64,000 bases of DNA from Quillaja saponaria (lineage: Eukaryota; Streptophyta; Magnoliopsida; Fabales; Quillajaceae), in contig CM055612.1 of assembly GCA_029379385.1 (NCBI GenBank), positions 6,572,001-6,636,000 of the forward strand, given 5' to 3'. The notes beneath the pieces are model-generated. The model did no database searches and was not told where the DNA came from. It saw only the letters and a program-made list of their open reading frames with translations. The translations under genes and the position numbers were made by a program. Positions 11,684-23,276 of the stretch are shown piece after piece (the first letter of the stretch is position 1; each line of letters begins with the position of its first letter).

Positions 11684-13200
11684 ATGTCGACTACAACGTT
11701 AAATTTTCCTAGCAAATCAACTTGCCTTGTCACAGATAAGACATTTGGCAGATATCAAGCTTCAAATCCTAGACTTATTCATTTTCTAGTCATATCAAAA
11801 GCCAAGGATAGTTGCTCCTTGCTTCAGAATCAGAGCAGGGGATCTCTCAGTGCTTGTGGCCTGAGATTGCGACATGACTGCAAAAGGAAGATGTACTGAT
11901 CAATTCATTGATCTTTTTGCTATGATTAATTAATGTTAATTTCCCACAAAACTGTGTTAGCTTGATTAAGTTCTGACTTCTTATTAATGAATACAATTAA
12001 TCATGCAGGGATGTGACTGTATGCAGCAGTGCAGAACCAGGACCTCCTCTTCCTTCTGATTCCTGGTAAATCATATAAAAGATCTGAACTGCGAACCCGC
12101 TAACAAGTTTTGATTTCTTACCAGTATACATATATATATGTATTTGGTTAATTTGACATATGATAATATAGCTTGACCACAAATTAAGAATTCATGGTGA
12201 TTCTGCTCTTTCAGGAAAGCTTGGCTGCTTGGATTTATAATGACAATTATTGTACCCTTTGGGTGGAATAAATGGGGGCCATTACTAACTTTGAAACGTA
12301 CGTAAGAAATTACAAAACTTCAAGTCCAATCCATAATCTATAAAATCAAAATGCATGCTCAAGTTTTAGTTTTTGATCATTTTGTTGGAGAGCAGAGAAA
12401 GTTGAAACAGCAATAGATGTAGCAGAAAATGTGACAGAGATTGTAGAAAAAGTGGCTGATGAAGTAGATAAGGTTGCAGAAGAAATTGCTGATCATCTTC
12501 CAAAAGGAAAACTCCAGAAAGTTGTTAGATTTGTGGAGAAAGCAGCCGAAGAAACATCAAAGGATGCCGATGTAGCTGAACAAGTATTTGATAAGGTAAG
12601 TGTTTCATCGGCACCACCCTCTCCCTTTCTAACATCATTTCACCTAAAACCAAATTAATGTTTCTTTCCAATGATCTGACTTAGTCTTAGTAATTATGTT
12701 ACTGTTTACAGCCACGTGCAGACTCACATTCTTAATTAGAAATTAATTAAGACTAACAAACATTACAATATGACATAACTTGGGGCTTGCTGTCCCGTCT
12801 TCTCCACGCCAGTCAATTAAAAAGGAAACCGACCATCTAATTAGTGGAATTTTCTACATTTTATTACTAGATTTTTCGTGTACGTAAAAGATGTCGTATA
12901 AGACTTTTTACGTTTTATGAGAAAAGTTATAGACGAAAAGTACTAAACTTCATATGTAGCTAGTAATTAATTGTTAATTTATGTCTTATGTATTTTTGAA
13001 TATAATTGCAGCTGGAGGATGTGGAAAAGGAGGTGGAATCATTCTTTGAAGGAGACAATGTCAATGATCAAGTCAAGAAAAAGATTACGGGGGATGCAAA
13101 AGATGAAAAAAAAGAGGAGGTGGAATCATTCTTTGAAGGAGCTAATGTCAATGATCAAGTCAAGAAAAAGATTACGAGGGATGCAAAAGATGAAAAGTAA
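11684..13200 (+). CDS. Plastid-targeted, membrane-anchored protein of unknown function
   Basis: Five exons, 11684-11892, 12009-12065, 12215-12297, 12396-12595 and 13012-13200, join in phase to about 245 aa. The start MSTTTLNFPSK and the Ser/Thr/Arg-rich first 70 residues look like a chloroplast transit peptide. Exon 3 encodes one hydrophobic segment (WLLGFIMTIIVPFGW, about residues 92-106) followed by NKWGPLL. Exon 4 encodes a long amphipathic helix or coiled coil with alternating Val/Ala and acidic or Lys residues (EIVEKVADEVDKVAEEIA). I recognise this layout from uncharacterised plant plastid proteins but know no function. The last exon contains two tandem copies of a 29-residue unit. The donor after exon 3 (C|GTACGT) was chosen because it alone keeps the frame into exon 4. 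Confidence 0.8.
13030..13200 (+). repeat. In-frame 87-bp tandem duplication in a last exon
   Basis: Copy 1 is 13030-13116 and copy 2 is 13117-13200, ending at the stop. Each encodes EVESFFEG-x-NVNDQVKKKIT and an acidic/Lys tail (DAKDEK). The copies differ at only a few bases (for example GAC versus GCT after EG, and GGG versus AGG after ATTAC), which suggests a recent event. The unit is exactly 29 codons, so the frame is preserved. Confidence 0.92.
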
Positions 13201-13261
13201 AGAGGAAATTTATATCCATATGGGCTAGTCATCTTTATGTAAAATTAGATATATTTAATTT

Positions 13262-14124
13262 AATTATTTATTTTTAATGATATTATAATTACACATATGT
13301 TGTTTGTAATTAATTTGTGACAAGTATACTATCTTCCCTAATAACAAACATATATAAGGTTGATTTTTTTTATTAATTGTTTGTCATATATATATATAGG
13401 CTTAATTACACTTTTGGTTCTTATATTTTAATTTTGAGTTTAATTTAGTTTTTTAAATTTTAATTATGATAATTAGGTCTATCAAATTTAATTTAATGCA
13501 ATCAAGTCCTCTTCAAATATTGTTTAAATTAACACAAATTAAACTAATGTAGACTGAATGTCTAATATGTGATAAATCAAAAATAATCAGGTGAATTTTA
13601 CATATTTATTTCAAAATTAATTTATTTAAAAAAAATGTAAAAATAAAGTAAAATAAATTACTTCCTTTCTCTCTTTCTCTCTTTCTTCTTGCTCCCAACC
13701 ACCATTCCTCCACATACCAAGCCCAAAATTATTTATTTTTAATGATATTATAATTACACATATGTTGTTTGTAATTAATTTGTGACAAGTATACTATCTT
13801 CCCTAATAACAAACATATATAAGGTTGATTTTTTTATTAATTGTTTGTCATATATATATTGGCTTAATTACACTTTTGGTTCTTATATTTTAATTTTGAG
13901 TTTAATTTAGTTTCTCGAGTTTTAATTGCGATAATTAGGTCTCTACCAAATTTAATTTAATGCAATTAAGTCCCTGCCATCAAATGCTGTTTAAATTAAC
14001 ATAAATTAAGCTGATGTAGACTGAATGTCTAATATGTGATGAATCAACAATAATCACGTGAATTATACATATTTCTTTCAAAATTAATTTATTCAAAAAA
14101 AATGTAAAAATAAAATAAAAAAAT
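13262..14124. repeat. Tandem segmental duplication, offset 465 bp
   Basis: Sequence from 13262 (AATTATTTATTTTTAATG) recurs from 13727 with high identity for about 400 bp, through the 3' flank of the plastid-protein gene and into the GGCTTAATTACAC terminus of a DNA transposon. The second copy continues into the transposon interior. The first copy ends in a CT-rich tract (13660-13700). Confidence 0.85.
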
Positions 14125-16036
14125 TACTTCCTCTCAGCCTGGATCTGTGAATAAGGACAACAAATACCAGTTGCCAACTAATTGTTGGGATTAATACTTG
14201 CTAATAGAGTTAGTATTTTGTTTTGGTTCAAGCTCCCACATGTAATTTGTTTAAGATTGCGTCTTCTTTTTGTTATGAGCTCTTTTTTTTTCTTTTTTTT
14301 TTGGCTTTTTGTTGAATTTTTGTTCTAAGCTTTTGTTTGCTTCACTACCAATTGTTTTTCTAGGTGAGATGATTATGAGATTTTGAGCAGACTTAATTAA
14401 TTTTAGAGAGTCTAGAGAAATCTATTTTGTTGATTTGGGGTTTGTGAATTTTTGGGTGATTTTGATTTTTGAAGTAGGTTGCTCGCTAGGGTTTGGGTAT
14501 TTCTTAGAATATGAGAAGTGAAATAAAATGTGAGATGGTGAGAGGTATATCTTGGTTATGGAGGAATGGAAATATGGCAGTTATGGAATAGTGGAGGTAT
14601 GGAGGAATCAGGGTAGAATTGGGTGGTGGTGAGGAAGAGAGAGAAAGGAAAAAAAATATTTTTTTTGTAAGCATATATCAAGGGCTCTCAATTGACCCAT
14701 GATTTGTATTTATTATGTCCCTATTTTGTCTCTAAATTAGGATTGTATTTATGTGTAATTTCTATTATGTATCTGGCTGATATTTAGTCTACGTTCATTA
14801 TGTTAGGTAAACATGTATTTGGTTGATATTTAGTCTAAGTTCACTATGTTAGGTAAACACTTTAGCCTATAAATAAAGGCTCCCTCTTGTACATTTATCA
14901 TCATCTGAATATACATTCTTTTTATAGTCAACATGGTATTAGAGCCATGTGTCACCATCTGTGCTCTCTGAAATATGTCTCTGTGATTTTTTTGCCCCGT
15001 ACCATACCTTTCATTATATGACCAATAGTTCCTTCATCTGATATTGTATTCTCTGAAATCTGTCTCTATAATTTTGTGCTCTCTCTGAAATCTGTCTCTG
15101 TGTTCTCTAAAATTTGTTTTTGTTGTTCTTCGTATTCTTCGTTATGTTAAAGGGACACTTTTTCATGGTCTTCATTTTTCAGCTCAATCTTCTTTGACAC
15201 TAACTGGTTACTCAGATGCTGATTGGGCAGACGATCCAACCTAATGCAGGTCTACAATTGATTATTGTTTCTTTTTGGGGGACTCTCTTCAAATCAGATG
15301 ATGTCTTCCACGAGCACACCAAACATATTGAGATTGATTGCCATTTTGTTCGTCATCATGTTAATCATGGTACTCTTCAATTGCTCTCTGTTACCTCTGC
15401 CAATCAAACAGCTGACATCTTTACAAAGTCTCATTGTTCTAATCGATTCCACGATTTACTGAGCAAACTCCAATTAGCATCTACTATCCCACCTTGAGTT
15501 TGAGAGGGGTGTTAGCATAAATCAAGGGCTCTCAATTGACCCATGATTTGTGTCTATTTTGTCTCTAAATTAGGATTGTATTAATGTATAATTTCTATTA
15601 TGTATCTGGATGATATTTAATCTACGTTCATTATGTTAGGTAGATATGTATTTGGTTGATATTTAGTCTAAGTTCACTATATTAGGTAAACACTTTAGCC
15701 TATAAATAAAGGCCCCCCTCTTATACATTTATCATCGTCTGAATATACAATCTTTTTATATTCAACATTTTTTATATATTTAATATTAATTTTCTTTTTC
15801 AAATATTTTTTAATTAAATTTTTATACATGTCAATCATGTAGCCATATTTTATTTGTCAACTATGTTACATGGGCTTTACGTCATCGTCATTCATATTAA
15901 TTTAAATGATAACTTGACTCCAATGGCTTAATTACATCAAATTAAACCTGATAGGAATTCAATTGTTGCAATTAAAACTTGAACGATTAAACTGAACTCA
16001 AAATTAAATTGTAGGAACCAAAAATATAATTAAGTC
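13861..16036. mobile_element. Mutator-like element with long inverted repeats, interrupted
   Basis: The left terminus begins GGCTTAATTACACTTTTGG at 13861, with a duplicated terminus at 13399. The right terminus, ending TAATTAAGTC at 16036, is its inverted and diverged copy over about 200 bp (15790-16036). Long terminal inverted repeats with this end sequence are typical of plant MULEs. No transposase frame is visible, so it is non-autonomous. The interior (14130-14665) is richer in G and could be captured host sequence. A copia-derived LTR element is inserted at 14666. I could not confirm a 9-bp target duplication. Confidence 0.6.
14666..15767 (+). mobile_element. Internally deleted Ty1/copia LTR retrotransposon
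   Basis: The 5' LTR 14666-14933 and 3' LTR 15510-15767 (about 260 bp each) are strongly similar and have TG...CA ends. A primer-binding site (TGGTATTAGAGCC) follows the 5' LTR, and a polypurine tract (TTTGAGAGGGG) precedes the 3' LTR. TTTTT flanks both sides as a 5-bp target duplication, though it lies in a T-rich run. Only about 575 bp remain inside, including a broken copia RNase H region with the motifs GYSDADWA and TADIFTK in different frames. It cannot encode a working polyprotein. It is nested inside the MULE-like element. Confidence 0.88.
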
Positions 16037-16933
16037 TAACTGTTTTTATAATTAAGTAATTTAGATGTTCTATGTTTGGATATCGATAATTTTTTATTAT
16101 AATATGATAATTTTTTATTATAATCATAAACAAATCAATGAGGATTTGATGTTTATTTTTTTAGTTATAATCATATTTGATCAAATAAAATATTATATTA
16201 TTGCCTATTATTTTCACAAATTATATACTAACATTCCAATACTATTAATATATCACTTAAACTAATGAATAATATCTTTATATTACTTTTTTTTGAATAA
16301 AATTATTATTTAAATCGGGAAACGGTTATATATGATTTTTATTTATGAAAAAAATTCAATTAATTAGTTTTTATGACATTTTTTGGTCAAAACTTAATCA
16401 CCTCGAACCCTTTTGTTTATTTTATAGTTTAACAAAAAGTAATTAATTAAACAATTATTTTAGTAAGTAGTGACAAACTTTTAATAAATTATAAGTTTAT
16501 AATATACAACTTATAATTTTATTATAATAAAAATAAAAAATAATTTAATTATTAATTACAATTAAATAATTTTAAGCAAAATGTTTATATTAATGAGTTG
16601 ACCGTACTGGATTTATCCAACCACGTCAGCCTCTTGTGGGATCCACTACCTTCCTCCTTTTAAAACCTCGTCCCAACGGTTACCCCTTACAATTTGAATC
16701 CCGGGGGCCACAGATACCCCCTCTTTTTCTTCAGAGTGGCAAAACAATTAAACCTCAGGTGGCGATTTTCAGACCAAACTAGTTACTGAAATTTCTGGAG
16801 CTATCCATCTCATATAGTAGAACCCTTTTGCGACTGGAAAAAACCCTAAGAAATAGTTACGAATACTATTCTTCAGAGTGAGGGAAATTCTTGATTTTTT
16901 AGGGTTTTGGTATCTGGTTTTTGAGGATCAAGA
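16037..16933. other. Intergenic DNA and promoter of the coiled-coil gene
   Basis: Very AT-rich to about 16600. It then turns sharply to mixed, GC-richer sequence (16610-16933) that should be promoter and 5' UTR of the gene starting at 16934. No other gene seen. Confidence 0.55.
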
Positions 16934-19287
16934 ATGGATCTTCCTCAGGAAATCGATGATTACATCAAAGAATCCATTGATGATGCAGTGGGGCTCCATG
17001 TATCTTCGCGAACTCTTGGGTTGAAGCTTCGAGCCTCAGAAGAAAACCAATGGCGGCTCCGAGAACAGCACCTACTCTTACTCTCGAAATTGAAGGAGAA
17101 AGACCAAGTTATTGAGCGTGCTAAAGTTTGTATCTTTTCTCTTCCCCTATTTGTATGTGTTGTGATGGTTATCTTTCAAATTGATTATGATTTTGAGTGT
17201 TTTTTTTTTTTTTTCTCCTTAGGCTGAAGCCACTATGAATGCGCAAGCTTTGAAGAAGTTTGTGGAGGAGAATCAGAAATTGGCTGCAGAATGTGCGAGT
17301 CTTTTGAAAGAGTGTCATAAATGGGAGAGGGAATGCTCGCTTTATGATCATGACAGAGAGGCCTTGATGGATTTTGGGAATGAGGCTGATGAACGGGCAA
17401 AGGAGGCAGAGCTTCGTGTTCTTGAATTAGAAGAGGATTTGGGAAAGTTATTGGAAGAATTGCAGCACTATAAGAAGGGATATGACATGCGTTCGGTAAT
17501 ATACTCGTTTCACCTTTACTCAATTACTCTCCCCACCCACAAAAAAGAGGGAGAGAAAATTTGCTTCCTTTTGATATTGTATGTGCATATCATTTCAATC
17601 ATAAAAATTGTGTATGGAGAAAATGATTGATAATACATTCTTGCGGATTAAAGTATTTGATGGACTTCATTATGAAATTGAGCAATTGTTCGAGTTGGAC
17701 AATGTCTACAATAGTGCAATTAAAATTTTACGGCGGATTGCTTATTTAATTGTGGTTTTCTGAATGAGCCATCTTATAGTGATTCGACCATGGGAGATTA
17801 CTTGGGGTTTTTCATTTCCAACGTATAGATTTAACCTAACTCAAAAGTTATCAAGAAACCTTTTGATGCTTTTTAAGTTTGTCAAACTCTACCTACTATG
17901 ACATGAGGGATTTTTCAACACCAACATATCATTCAATAGCAGAGTGAAATTCTTTCATGGCTATCTCTAAAGCATGATTACTTGCTAAAAACAGGTATTT
18001 GAGAGGTTTTTTTCTTTTCTTTATATTGTGGCTTTTGGGTTATTGTGGATACTACTAATCCAGTGTTCATCTAGCATTTGTTTATTAAGAGTATTGTACG
18101 GTTGACTAAAACTCTGATGAAATGGGCAATATCATTTTTGAAGATGAAGTGCTCGGTTATGTTTTTGTGAAGATGGGTATCAACTAGAGGCAGCAATTGT
18201 TTTTAAGCATCATACATTACTTAAGCAGACCACCCCTTCACTCATTTTCTTTCTTTCTTTCTTGCATTTACTTCGACCTTAAGCTGGAAGGGTTATCTTA
18301 CGTTTAGTAGATCATTCTTGGAATTGAATTCTGAGTTCCTAACTTACTGATATCTTCTTCTATTTTAAAGGTTGATTCATCTTTTGAGGGCACAACCATG
18401 GAAGAGAACTCACTTAACTCAGTTTTGGAAATGGTTATTGGTAATGATGTTGCATCTGCACGGTCATTCTTAGAAGCAAATAGCGGACATGATTCTTGTC
18501 AGAAGTTGCTGAAAATGTGGAACTGGTTAGTTTCTTTTTTCTTAAATTTCTGTTTGCCAATTCCATTTTGGTCCCATTCTTTTATGTACTGTACTTGTGG
18601 TCATTTTTGTCAACTCTACTTGTTTTACAATCCAATTAACTGTTTAGCAGAATATAATTGGAATCTACTTACATACGCTCATTTTAGTTTCTGCCAATTC
18701 ATATTTTGAAATATACTCTCTTTGTGGTAGCTTAAAGCCATCAACTCAGAAGGTTCTGTCTCTTATTGCCGAAGTCAAGACACTTGAGAAAGATAAGGAG
18801 CATCTAAGGATTAACCTCCATAGAGCTGAAGAGGAGGTGAAGATTGATGGGAACTTCTGCTTTTTGATCTTTTCAGTTTTGGACCATATTTTACTTAATC
18901 AATAATCTGACATGGTGTGACATGTGTAGGTCAAACTACTGTTTGAAGAAAATAACATATTGGACGAGGAAAACAAAAAGCTAATGAGGAAATACCACAA
19001 GGAAAGAAAGCATCCTGATTCTGGTGGGAAACATACTAGTAGTGCATCTGTGAAGGTGAGAAACATTAAGGTTACAATTGAAAGTGTATACATGATCAGC
19101 TCCATGTTACTTCTTTGGCATGCAAATGTGATTTAGGTGATCTCATGGTATTTTTTTTTAAATGCAGTCAAACAAGCGAAAGCCTAGCCCCAAGAGAAGT
19201 AATCTAATTGACAGGAAGATTGATTTTGATGATGTTGATTCAGCAAGACAACCCTTGTCACCCTTACAATGCAATTCCCGAGGCTAG
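16934..19287 (+). CDS. Coiled-coil protein of unknown function
   Basis: Six exons, 16934-17125, 17223-17495, 18371-18525, 18731-18836, 18930-19055 and 19168-19287, join in phase to about 323 aa. The start MDLPQEIDDYIKESID is followed by predicted helical, heptad-like sequence. Long stretches are rich in Glu, Lys and Leu (for example LKKFVEENQKLAAECASLL and ELRVLELEEDLGKLLEELQ). A less charged middle (exon 3) and a second coiled coil (exons 4-5, LLFEENNILDEENKKLM) follow. The C-terminus is basic then acidic and Ser/Pro-rich, with a possible nuclear signal (NKRKPSPKR). I recognise this as a conserved plant family but know no established role; a cytoskeletal or scaffolding job would be inference. 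No catalytic motif is visible. Confidence 0.85.
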
Positions 19288-19931
19288 AATGCAAAAAAAG
19301 TGATCAAAAAATTGTTGCAAATAGGTCTTAACTTTTTCTTAACCAAAAAGGCTTGATTCTTTTCCCCTTTCTACTGATTGGGCTTTAAGAGTGCAATTAT
19401 CAGAAATACAATATTTGTTGTATGTAACGCTGATGGTGCTAATTTTTTTCCCAATGAACTGGAAAGGCCTTTTGTTTTCCCTGACAGCTCTCCAATGGAA
19501 CTTACACACTTCAAGGAAAACTGATCAAGGAATCTGGTATAAAAACACTCTCCAATGTACTAAAAGAATTATCTTTTTTATTTTTAGGAATTTAAATTTT
19601 AACCAAAAAAATAATCTCGTATATTAAAGTACGAAGGAATTCACTTCCCATCGCAGAAAAATGAACCAATATATATGAAGGGGTTAAATTTGTAATTAAC
19701 ATATAACTAATTTCTCTCAGGGAAAAAATTCCTATAGCTAATTAATTATTCTAAGTTCTAACGCTGTCGTTTAATCGAATGTAATAATTACATCCCCAAA
19801 ATGCCCTTACCATTGCCTCCTTATCCATTCTATTTCTCCGCGTTGTTCTTCGATACTTGAAACCAGTGAGCCAGAAGGTCCTCTACAATGGCAAGATACT
19901 GAGACTCGGCCTCTTCATTGATAAATTGGTA
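19288..19931. other. Intergenic region between coiled-coil and RRM genes
   Basis: Probably the 3' UTR of the coiled-coil gene followed by the promoter and leader of the RRM gene. Part of this stretch is AT-rich. A five-codon upstream ORF lies at 19888-19902. Confidence 0.5.
19888..19902 (+). promoter_or_regulatory. Short upstream ORF in the RRM gene leader
   Basis: ATG GCA AGA TAC TGA lies 29 bases before the main ATG at 19932 and in another frame. If transcription begins upstream of it, ribosomes would meet this ATG first. The transcription start is not known. Confidence 0.3.
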
Positions 19932-21504
19932 ATGGCATTACTTCGTCTTCTCTGCTTTCCTGTAACCTCCACGGAACATCAATTCCATCGAATCCCATTT
20001 TCACCCTTTCACCAATCCAACTGCTTTATCAACAATTTCTCTCTTTCTCGGTCTCCCTCTTCATTTTCTTTTCCATGTCTCTCCTTTACGCATACCCACT
20101 TCGTTAGAAATACAGAAACTAGTCACTTCGTTCTCAAATTTTCTTCTGCTGCCCAAGAACAAGCTGTTGATTCTTCTCAAGTAAGTAATGCTTCCGCTGA
20201 GAGCCAAGAAGTGAAGCCAGAGACCGAAGAATTTTCTCGAACCAGATTGCTTGCCTCCAATATACCTTGGACCTGTACTCCTGAAGACATTCGAGCTTTG
20301 TTCGAGAAGCATGGAACTGTCCTAGACGTTGAGGTTTTATATTCTATTTTGTGTTCTGCCCCTATAATTTGTGTTAATGTTTCATTTAGAATTATGGGTC
20401 TTTGGTTTCTGGTTTATTTTTTTGATGTGAATTTGTGTTTTGTTGTGGCTGTTAAGCTTTCTATGTATAACAAGACCAGAAACAGGGGCTTGGCATTTGT
20501 CACAATGGGTTCGCCTGAAGAGGCTCTGGCGGCTCTTACTAATCTGGAATTGTCTGTAAGCATACTTTCATTTCGTTTTGTCGTTTTTTTTTTCTTAATA
20601 ATGTTGTTTTATTTTTATGCTCTTGTCATTGTGAGGGAAAACAAAGAGAAAAACAAGATAAGAGTAGCAATTAACATATTAACTTCTTGAATTTCCATTG
20701 TTTGATTAAAAATGAAATGGTAAGTACTTCACTACTTGGTGTACTAAACAACTTAAAACTTATAATGGACCTTATGTCATTTAATTTATTTGTGTTGGAG
20801 TTTGGCGTCTGTCTATGTGTTCAATGGTTTCAAGTTGGCTTTCTCAATGCAGGTTCTTTTTATTTAATCGATTATTTTAGCATTTTATTCTGCAACTAGA
20901 TACAAGGTTGATATTGCTTTTCCGTTTTCGTTGAATGCCTTCTAGGAGTATGAGGGTCGTCAATTAAAAATCAGCTATGCTCGGCCACGAAAGGAGAAGT
21001 CTCCACCTCCTGTGCAACCAGAGCCAATAACTTTTAACTTGTTTGTTGCGAACTTATCCTTTGAAGCAAGATCAAAGCATCTTCGAGAGTTTTTTGATTC
21101 AGGAAGTGGTAATGTCGTATCTGCAGAAGTTATATTTCATCAAGCCCCTAGAAGGTCATTGGGTTATGGATTTGTGTCCTTCAAGTCCAAGAAAGAAGCT
21201 GAGGCTGCCCTTTCAGAGTTCCAAGGGAAGGTAACTGAGTTTGGCACTTCAGTTGAATTATTTGGCTTCATCTGACTAATGAATATGCCATTTTCATATT
21301 CTTGATTATCTCTTTGGATATGGAAGCCTATATTTTAGTGGAGAGAACTTTGCTGTACAGATCTTTATGGGAAGACCAATCAGGGTGGCACGTAGCAGAC
21401 AATTTGTTAAACAACCGAAAGAGGAGAGTCCACAGTCTGAAGATACAACTGATGAGTTAAGCTCTGATGTGGCAGAAGCAGACCAAGCCGATCAAGCATC
21501 ATAA
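19932..21504 (+). CDS. Chloroplast RNA-binding protein with two RRMs (cpRNP-like)
   Basis: Four exons, 19932-20333, 20457-20555, 20946-21230 and 21361-21504, all phase 0, give about 309 aa. The first ~70 residues are rich in Ser, Phe, Pro and His with almost no acidic residues, as in a chloroplast transit peptide. An acidic linker (QEVKPETEEF) precedes RRM1, as in plastid ribonucleoproteins. RRM1 has RNP2-like LLASNIPW (about 106-113) and RNP1 RGLAFVTM (143-150). RRM2 has RNP2 LFVANL (199-204) and RNP1 LGYGFVSF (239-246). The tail is acidic. By family, such proteins bind plastid transcripts and affect their stability or editing. The nearest named class is the 28-33 kDa chloroplast ribonucleoproteins; the exact orthologue is uncertain. 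Frames upstream of 19932 lack an ATG, which supports this start. Confidence 0.88.
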
Positions 21505-23276
21505 TTCCCTTATTGCATTCAAGGTTATTGAGGATGTGGTATGCAGGTATTATATTGCTCCATTATTGTCCAATTTTTCAATTTATAATACAAAACTGTA
21601 GATTGATATCTTTCTATATTTTTAGATGGTCTGACACCTTGTTAATATCAAGTTACATAAATTCCTAGATTGACTAGATGCATGCATCATGATTAATCAT
21701 CATACATGAGTAGTCCATGCAAATAAATGAACAACAAAATCTCCTGGGAAGTAATATATCTTTACATGTAACATTTGTTTAAATGCTCATATTTTCGACA
21801 TTTAAGATATTTGACAAAGAAAATATGTCTTTTTAATTCTTTAATAGTTTACACGGGAGAAGTCAGAGTGTAATAGAGGTAGCAGCATTGAAATTCCTAT
21901 TATCTTAACTGAGATCCTTGATTTTCAGATTGAATCTCCACTTATTACTTCTGAATATGATTTTGTTGTAATGAATTGACTTTAAAAGGTTACTAGAAAA
22001 TGATAGAAGACACAATGTTGCTGCTGAGTGCTGACACTTACCTTTGTGTCTGATGGAATTTCCTCATCGTCTACGTTTAAGAAAATTTGGGAGGACGAGA
22101 TAACAAGTCCAATACCAAACTAGTCTTTGAGTGTGACCCAAAAAAAAAAACTGAAAAGCAAAGGCAGAATGTTTAGTATAGCTTGTAGACAGAAGCTGTA
22201 TCTTCCATATTACTAACCATTGATCCCAGAACCTGGCCCTTGTTACTTGTATTTGGCTTTCAATGTAGCGCCATGTAAGGTTTTGCCTGCTGTTAATGAA
22301 GCCTTTTTTTTGTGTATATAATATTTTTCACCTTATATCAAGTTGTATTCATAGGCCAAAGTTGAATCTGTGCCTACTCCAGATTCAGGAGCATGCTAAC
22401 AAGGAAGCTCTGCAATGCATGTGATTACCTTATCCTTTATAGATTTGTGGTTTATCAGATAAAACAGCAGCATGCTTAGTATTGAGGCTTCGTCTGACGT
22501 TCAACTTAAGTTATCAGCTTGGCTTGTGAGCACAGTTGCCCAACGGTAAAAGAATTGGGACTGTGGGCAGCTTAGCAAGTCAACCTTAAATTCAATTTTG
22601 ATGCTTCATGCGAACTTCCATTTTATGCGACTTTTAAACAAGCAAAGCTTGAGCATAATAGGTTTAGCTCACTAGTGGTGGTCATTCACAACGTCCCTTC
22701 GTAATTTATTTACATCCTGTTATTGATGCTGATGTCCTGTTTCTTTGCAAATTTAAGTTTTCTGCATGTCCTGAATTAGAAGGGAAAAATCTGTAGGGTC
22801 CAAGGAAGAAAACCGAGTCAGTGACCCTTTTTCTTTTACTTGTTCTACCAAAAGTCTGTAGTAATTGATTGGCAACTCTGTCATGTTCTTGAAAGGTGGC
22901 CAACCAGATCTGGAGATTATCATGGTTGTTTCTTATGTTAGGAAGTGGGGGTTGTAAACATGCAGGAGTAGTTGGTCAGTGACCAAGGGATTCAAACGTC
23001 TCCTACCAAACCTACTTTTTGAAGCACCCAAATGGAATGAGAAGCTTTGGTGGATATCCACTATGTTGATTTGGATGACTGTGTCATGATCATGGGTTTA
23101 TCACCATTAACCTTTTCTTTCACTTTTGCTTCTAATTAAAGGAATTCATAGTAAAGACATTGAGATATCTGCATCAGTGTTTGAACCTTCGTTATTCAGA
23201 GCTTTAATTCATGCAAACGGCAGTATGGTACATCATTACATGTGTGTCATTCTAGGCGCTTGGTTTTAAGCATATA

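Noticed and set aside
15216..15497. 93-codon open frame
   Set aside because: It is part of the broken copia pol region inside the LTR element, not a host gene.
22528..22630. tRNA-like words (GTTGCCCAACGGTAAAAG and AAATTCAATTTTGATGC)
   Set aside because: The second word is a poor B box and no acceptor-stem pairing was visible. Neither a tRNA gene nor a SINE can be supported.
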